From the NCBI GenBank assembly GCA_900542495.1, contig UQNW01000046.1, forward strand, positions 1 through 6,373: a stretch of DNA of 6,373 nt, written 5' to 3'. The position numbers were made by a program, and so were the translations under genes. The notes under the pieces are model-generated. The model was given only the letters and a program-made list of their open reading frames with translations, had not been told where the DNA came from and did no database searches. Origin of the DNA: an uncultured Roseburia sp. (GTDB lineage: Bacteria; Bacillota; Clostridia; Lachnospirales; Lachnospiraceae). How positions within the stretch are numbered: position 1 is the first letter of the stretch; each line of letters opens with the position of its first letter. This document shows, piece after piece, positions 4,746 to 6,373 of the stretch.

Positions 4746-5455
4746 AATTGAGAAAAAACAGTGGAAAAATTTTATGGGGGTTATTTTTCATCCTTGCAGC
4801 AGTTTATGTGGTAGTCAGCAAACTCTGGATCATGCCGGAGATCAGTGTGTTCAGTGTTTTATTGACGGTATTTTTTATCTGGCTCTTTTTAAATGGTATC
4901 CGCAACGTGAATTTCTGGGAAATCCTGTTTTCCATCGCATTTATATGTATCATATATGATGACTGGCTTGGAATCACAGCCCTCACACCGTGGACTGTTT
5001 TGGGCGCAGCGTTACTCGGAAGCATTGGACTTTCTTTGATCTTCAAAAAAAAGAGCGGACACAGCCCTTCCATTTCTTTTGAGTTTGACAGTGACAGCGA
5101 CAACGAGGATGGAAAGTGCATTGGTGAAAATATAAAAATCGATAACAATTTTGGAACCGCCATCAAATACGTGAATTCCGATAACTTCTGTATGGCGGAC
5201 GTGGATAACAGCTTTGGCTCGCTTACTGTATATTTGGACAATGCCATTATCCAGTCTGGAAGTGCCAAAATCAAAGTGGACAATAGCTTTGGCGAAACCA
5301 ATCTTTACATTCCGAAGGAATGGAAAACAGAGAACAACCTTGGTCAGGCATTCGGAAGCGTCAAAACACATGGTGTATGCGAGGGAAGCAGTAATAACAC
5401 TTTGAAATTAAAAGGCGAAACAAGCTTTGGCGAGATTAACATATACTATATCTAA
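4742..5455 (+). CDS. LiaF-like four-helix membrane protein with C-terminal repeat domain
   Basis: A 237-residue protein. Four hydrophobic segments (about 9-27, 33-51, 57-73 and 83-101) match the four-helix LiaF/YvqF N-terminal module. Lys/Arg-rich MKLRKNSGK before helix 1 and KKK after helix 4 suggest both ends face the cytoplasm. After an acidic Ser/Asp linker (113-123) comes a beta-rich domain with a repeated N-x-FG turn: NNFG 135-138, NSFG 156-159, NSFG 181-184, AFG 203-205 and SFGE 228-231, at roughly 21-25-residue spacing, as in a beta-solenoid. In Bacillus, LiaF is the membrane inhibitor of the cell-envelope stress sensor LiaS; no LiaS or LiaR homologue is present here, and the partner encoded immediately upstream is a LytTR protein. 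I infer that it is the membrane-bound antagonist or sensor for that regulator. AAGAGG about 8 nt before the ATG and the 4-bp overlap support the start. Confidence 0.85.
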   Translation: MKLRKNSGKILWGLFFILAAVYVVVSKLWIMPEISVFSVLLTVFFIWLFLNGIRNVNFWEILFSIAFICIIYDDWLGITALTPWTVLGAALLGSIGLSLIFKKKSGHSPSISFEFDSDSDNEDGKCIGENIKIDNNFGTAIKYVNSDNFCMADVDNSFGSLTVYLDNAIIQSGSAKIKVDNSFGETNLYIPKEWKTENNLGQAFGSVKTHGVCEGSSNNTLKLKGETSFGEINIYYI

Positions 5456-5484
5456 AAAAGGAAAGAGAGAAAATTTGTGATCCA

Positions 5485-5504
5485 ATCGGAGCATGAGCTC
5501 TGAT
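5485..5504 (+). other. Intercistronic hairpin
   Basis: ATCGGAGC (5485-5492), a 4-nt ATGA loop and GCTCTGAT (5497-5504) form an 8-bp stem in RNA with one G-U pair. It lies in the 94-nt gap between the LiaF-like and DUF4097-like genes. No U-tract follows, so it is not a terminator, and I see no good promoter in the gap. It may stabilise or be a processing site in the mRNA, altering the ratio of the products. Confidence 0.4.
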
Positions 5505-5549
5505 GATAAATGGTAAAAATATAAACAGGGATTAAGGCAGGTAGAAGAC

Positions 5550-6197
5550 ATGGATGAAAAAATATTTTTGGTAGAAGAAATCAAAGATATCAATCTTGAG
5601 ATTGGTGCAGCAAACTTATTTTTGCAGAGAGCAGAAAATCAGGATGAGTTGAAAGTGATTTTGGCAAAAGGTGAAATGGCACATTTTCATGTTACAAAAC
5701 AGGAAAATCAATTAGAGATGAGCTATAAGAAAAATGGAAAAATTTCGAGGGAGGAAACCGATGAGATCATCGTTCAAATCCCGGAAAACCATCATTTGGA
5801 AAACATGTCTGTTTCCATTGGGGCTGGAAAACTGAAAGCAGAGAATATCACGGTCATGGAAAGACTGGGATTGGAAGTTGGAGCTGGAAAAGCAAAACTG
5901 AAAAACATGCATGTAAGAAATCTGGCGATCGAATGCGGCGTTGGAAAATGTCATTATGAAGGTGTTTTAGAACACGATATGAAAGTGCAGTGTGGTGTCG
6001 GACAGGTAGAGGCAGAACTGGACGCAGAAGAAAGTGACTACAATTATAGTATATCCTGTGCACTTGGAAAAATAAAAATCAATGATAATTCCATGGGAAC
6101 ATTTGCATCTGAAAAAACAATCCAGCATGCGAATGCAAGGGGAAACATTGCCCTCGAATGTGGACTGGGAAATATTCATGTTACAACCAGAGTTTAG
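5550..6197 (+). CDS. Soluble DUF4097-like beta-solenoid protein
   Basis: A 215-residue protein without signal peptide or membrane segment, so probably cytoplasmic. It consists of recurring beta-strand units with a G-x-G turn: IGAGKLKA (90-97), VGAGKAKL (110-117), CGVGKCHY (129-136), CGVGQVEA (148-155), CALGKIKI (170-177) and CGLGNIHV (204-211), preceded by a degenerate IGAANLFL (18-25). Spacing is about 19-22 residues except the last. This resembles DUF4097/adhesin-type repeat proteins, often encoded beside LiaF-like or envelope-stress genes. Four repeats carry Cys at the same place (129, 148, 170, 204), which would stack into a ladder. The related repeat pattern in the preceding LiaF-like protein suggests that the two may interact; this is inferred. 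AAGGCAGG lies shortly upstream of the ATG. It is probably cotranscribed with the LytTR and LiaF-like genes, although the 94-nt gap is wider than the first junction. Confidence 0.78.
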   Translation: MDEKIFLVEEIKDINLEIGAANLFLQRAENQDELKVILAKGEMAHFHVTKQENQLEMSYKKNGKISREETDEIIVQIPENHHLENMSVSIGAGKLKAENITVMERLGLEVGAGKAKLKNMHVRNLAIECGVGKCHYEGVLEHDMKVQCGVGQVEAELDAEESDYNYSISCALGKIKINDNSMGTFASEKTIQHANARGNIALECGLGNIHVTTRV

Positions 6198-6319
6198 GTG
6201 ACGTAGTATTGCAGATTTTATGGTGATTTCTTAGTATATGAAGGGCAGATATAAGCGGCATTTCACAAGTCAATAATGAAGGTTTTATACAAAGGAAAAA
6301 CGTGCAGACAAATATGATA
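6198..6319. other. Intergenic stretch after the LytTR operon
   Basis: I see no gene, clear terminator hairpin or promoter here. The absence of a terminator after the last operon gene is notable; it may lie outside the window or have been displaced by the putative insertion at about 6320. Confidence 0.4.
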
Positions 6320-6373
6320 GGGAGTATCCCGAAGTTTGTGTAAACCTCCAAACTGATGTAAGATAAAATTACT
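6320..6373. mobile_element. Possible terminal inverted repeat of an IS256/Mutator-type element
   Basis: From about 6320 the sequence GGGAGTATCCCGAAG followed by TTTGTGTAAACC (6335-6346) resembles the ends of IS256-family elements, which typically carry a TTGTGTAAA core some 15-20 bp from the tip. No transposase frame is inside the window, since only about 50 bp of the element would be present. The opposite end and target duplication cannot be seen. The family assignment is from memory of such termini, so it is tentative. Confidence 0.4.

Noticed and set aside
4804..5301. 165-codon minus-strand frame inside the LiaF-like gene
   Set aside because: It is a shadow of the plus-strand gene, which has clear membrane segments, repeats, a ribosome binding site and a coupled start.
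1..6373. CRISPR array, tRNA or rRNA genes
   Set aside because: I saw no regularly spaced identical repeats with unique spacers, no cloverleaf with conserved T-loop sequence, and no rRNA-like segments on either strand.

Overview
The window looks like chromosomal DNA from a gut-type Clostridia (Firmicutes), most likely a Lachnospiraceae member. It is moderately AT-rich, most genes have AGGAGG-like ribosome binding sites, promoters are of the vegetative TTGACA/TATAAT type, and the gene families (small ECF-transporter S component, Nbp35-like Mrp ATPase with an N-terminal cysteine cluster, membrane-anchored XRE regulator, LytTR regulator next to a LiaF-like protein) are common there. The taxon is inferred from gene content, not from a marker gene.

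Layout: a minus-strand YbaK-type aminoacyl-tRNA deacylase (121-600) diverges from a plus-strand six-helix HdeD/DUF308 membrane protein (841-1425). Next comes a plus-strand ECF transporter S component (1561-2154) with its own promoter, a possibly folded leader and a strong terminator. A plus-strand Mrp/Nbp35 Fe-S ATPase (2372-3220) follows, behind a near-consensus promoter and a leader with a perfect 9-bp inverted repeat just before the ribosome binding site. A bidirectional terminator (3264-3305) separates it from the convergent, minus-strand XRE regulator with a three-helix membrane tail (3365-3928).

After a 355-bp divergent control region comes the most interesting part: a plus-strand set of three genes. 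They are a stand-alone LytTR DNA-binding protein (4284-4745), a LiaF-like four-helix membrane protein with a C-terminal repeat domain (4742-5455, overlapping by 4 bp), and a soluble glycine/cysteine-rich repeat protein of DUF4097 type (5550-6197). The regulator has neither receiver nor kinase partner. By analogy with LytTR regulator/membrane-inhibitor pairs, I infer that the membrane protein controls the regulator and that the operon is an envelope-stress or self-regulated sensory module. Two LytTR-type half-sites lie in its own leader, which fits autoregulation.

The right edge (from about 6320) resembles the terminal inverted repeat of an IS256/Mutator-type insertion sequence whose body would lie outside the window. 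The other genes look like independently transcribed housekeeping units with no obvious functional link to one another.
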